From a virus, in the IMG/VR virus record IMGVR_UViG_3300024520_000378, positions 1 to 28,622 of that record: a stretch of DNA of 28,622 nt, one strand, 5' to 3'. The number at the start of each line of letters is the position of its first letter. The stretch's first letter is position 1. Position numbers and translations under genes: made by a program. Under the pieces are notes generated by a model that saw only the letters and a program-made list of their open reading frames with translations, was not told the origin of the DNA and searched no databases. Below, in pieces: positions 27,634 to 28,622 of the stretch.

Positions 27634-28509
27634 ATGACGAACGAAGTCCTGACGATCGCTGAGAGCTGGCCGTTTGTGTCGCTGCCAACTCTGCTCCTGG
27701 CCGACCGCGACGTCCCCCGCCCGGCGAAGCTGACCTGGTGCGCCCTCGTCCTCTGGGGGCGGGGCCACGGCCGGGTCTGGGCGTCCAAGGACAAACTCGC
27801 CCAGGCCGCCGGCGTGAACCGGAGCACCCTCTACCGCCACCTGGCGTCACTTGAGCACCAGGGATGGATTACTCAGGGCCACGACGGGCGCCGCCCGGTG
27901 ATCCAGGTCCACCGTCGCAAGGTCCACCGTCGCAAAGCTGCACAGGTGTCTCACCAGCGGGACACAGGTGTCTCACCAGTGAGAATCAATATGTCTCACC
28001 AGCGAGACATAGAAGTAGAAAGAGAGAAGGAGAAGAAAGAAGGAGAATGTGTGAGCCCTCCCAAGACTCTCCGGGATCAGGCCAGGGCGCTCGCCAAGGT
28101 CTACCCTCATGGGTGGTCCGAGGGCGGCGCCAAGCGGGCGCCGGGTATCAAGCAGTCCACGGTTGCCCTCGGGGTGGCGCTGCGGGGTGGCGCGACCTAC
28201 GAGCATATCCTGGCAGGGGCAGGGGCCTTCGCCCAGGCTACCGCCTCAGACGCCCAGTTCAATCCGGCGATGCACCGCTGGATCGCCCGCGAGGGCTGGC
28301 TCGAGGTGCCCGAGCGGGTTGAGCAGCGCCAGCAAATGGTGGGCAACCCACCCGAGTCGGACCGGGAGAGGGCGACGCGGAAGCGTGCAGAGGCGCAGGC
28401 CGAGGCCGAGGGCGCCGACCCGGCGTTCCTTGAGGCGGCGTCGAGGCTCTCTAGGAGGCTCAGCCGCCCCCATGCCCGTGGGGTCAGCCGAGGGCAGACA
28501 GGTCCGTGA
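27634..28509 (+). CDS. winged-helix replication initiator (lambda O-like) with origin inside the gene (291 aa)
   Basis: Expected to bind origin repeats and recruit a helicase or helicase loader. Residues ~14-95 form a winged helix: FVSLPTLLLADRDVPRPAKLTWCALVLWGRG, then VWASKDKLAQAAGVNRSTLYRHLASLEHQGWI (recognition helix), then a wing (HDGRRPVIQV). Residues ~95-145 are a charged linker encoded by tandem repeats and a purine tract. The C-terminal domain (ARALAKVYPHGWSEGG...KQSTVALGVALRGGATYEHILAGAGAFAQAT...QFNPAMHRWIAREGWLE) matches the end of phage helix-turn-helix replication proteins ('yP......a...w......g....il.ga..y......f.p....Wl....W'). The layout of DNA-binding domain, origin-coded linker and C-terminal domain is that of lambda O. 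Confidence 0.75.
   Translation: MTNEVLTIAESWPFVSLPTLLLADRDVPRPAKLTWCALVLWGRGHGRVWASKDKLAQAAGVNRSTLYRHLASLEHQGWITQGHDGRRPVIQVHRRKVHRRKAAQVSHQRDTGVSPVRINMSHQRDIEVEREKEKKEGECVSPPKTLRDQARALAKVYPHGWSEGGAKRAPGIKQSTVALGVALRGGATYEHILAGAGAFAQATASDAQFNPAMHRWIAREGWLEVPERVEQRQQMVGNPPESDRERATRKRAEAQAEAEGADPAFLEAASRLSRRLSRPHARGVSRGQTGP
27906..27935 (+). repeat. 15-bp tandem repeat just upstream of the iterons
   Basis: GGTCCACCGTCGCAA occurs twice head to tail (27906-27920 and 27921-27935), encoding VHRRK-VHRRK in the linker. It lies 11 bp before the first iteron and may be part of the origin or a chance coding duplication. Confidence 0.85.
27947..28047. other. putative lambda-type replication origin (iterons plus purine-rich unwinding element)
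   Basis: Three iterons of consensus TGTCTCACCAGCGAGACA lie at 27947-27964, 27969-27986 and 27992-28009 (spacing 22 and 23 bp, about two helical turns). Iteron 3 is a perfect palindrome around a 6-bp centre (TGTCTC...GAGACA); iteron 1 has one mismatch; iteron 2 keeps TCTC...GAGA. Directly downstream, 28017-28047 is 31 consecutive purines, low in GC, suited to be a DNA-unwinding element. All lies in the linker part of the initiator gene. Confidence 0.7.
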
Positions 28510-28540
28510 CGGGGCTCCCTGGGCGCAGGAGGGGCTATCT

Positions 28541-28622
28541 GTGAACGGGCTCGGCTGCGACGACTGCGGAGGTCCGGTCCCGGAGTGGCGGGGCCCGTGG
28601 GCTGGGGGGCGCCGGCGTAGGT
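28541..28622 (+). CDS. N-terminal part of a CxxC zinc-binding protein (runs off the edge)
   Basis: GTG preceded by an excellent AGGAGGGG (28527-28534) at a 6-nt spacing. It reads MNGLGCDDCGGPVPEWRGPWAGGRRR with a CxxC knuckle at residues 6-9. It follows the replication initiator by 31 nt and would be the next gene of the replication operon. The visible 27 codons are too few to name a family. Confidence 0.5.
   Translation, partial: MNGLGCDDCGGPVPEWRGPWAGGRRRR

Noticed and set aside
27450-27662. 70-codon plus-strand open frame
   Set aside because: It runs through the terminator hairpin and into the initiator gene in another frame; the product is Arg/Gly/Pro-rich with no features.
28506-28544. 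Short open frame beginning in the GTGA at the initiator stop
   Set aside because: Only 12 codons before a stop; the GTG at 28541 with AGGAGGGG is the credible next start.

Overview
The window is a piece of a GC-rich tailed-phage genome, or a prophage of one. The best fit is a short-tailed phage (podovirus) of a high-GC diderm bacterium. The short-tail reading rests on a large P22-sized portal (about 724 aa), an acidic scaffold, a major capsid protein, a P22 gp4/T7 gp11-like adaptor, a large tail-hub/nozzle-like protein, three consecutive long helical or disordered proteins that look like an ejection apparatus, and no tape-measure or tail-tube gene. A diderm host is inferred from a small secreted lipoprotein in a lysis-like cluster. 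No integrase, repressor or tRNA is seen.

Layout. 1-216 (minus): N-terminal part of a beta-class DNA methyltransferase. 300-3195 (plus): a small unknown gene, then virion or receptor-binding proteins, two of which share the same N-terminal peptide, ending with an F5/8 type C (discoidin) protein. 3192-5969: small helical genes, a candidate small terminase and the large terminase; the terminase coding signal extends upstream of any usual start codon. 5969-11389: portal, scaffold, capsid, decoration-like protein and a 58-aa protein, closed by a strong intrinsic terminator hairpin (11405-11438). 11454-17250: adaptor, tail and minor virion proteins. 17247-18404: small membrane proteins plus a lipoprotein. 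18404-24317: ejection-type proteins. 24320-24745: last structural gene. 24792-26681 (minus): a RecT-like recombination protein, a 42-aa zinc ribbon and a multi-zinc-ribbon protein. 26827-28509 (plus): a RusA-like resolvase and a winged-helix replication initiator, then the start of a CxxC protein.

Most plus-strand genes join by ATGA, GTGA or TAATG overlaps, so the structural block reads as one long, translationally coupled operon. GTG starts are common and at least two TTG starts are likely.

The most interesting spot is inside the replication initiator gene. Three 18-bp palindromic iterons at 22-23 bp spacing are followed at once by a 31-nt pure-purine tract that is strikingly AG-rich and GC-poor for this genome. 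This is the architecture of the lambda origin inside gene O. Just upstream, two overlapping inverted repeats (27570-27628) could switch between a terminator and a stem that buries the initiator's ribosome binding site.
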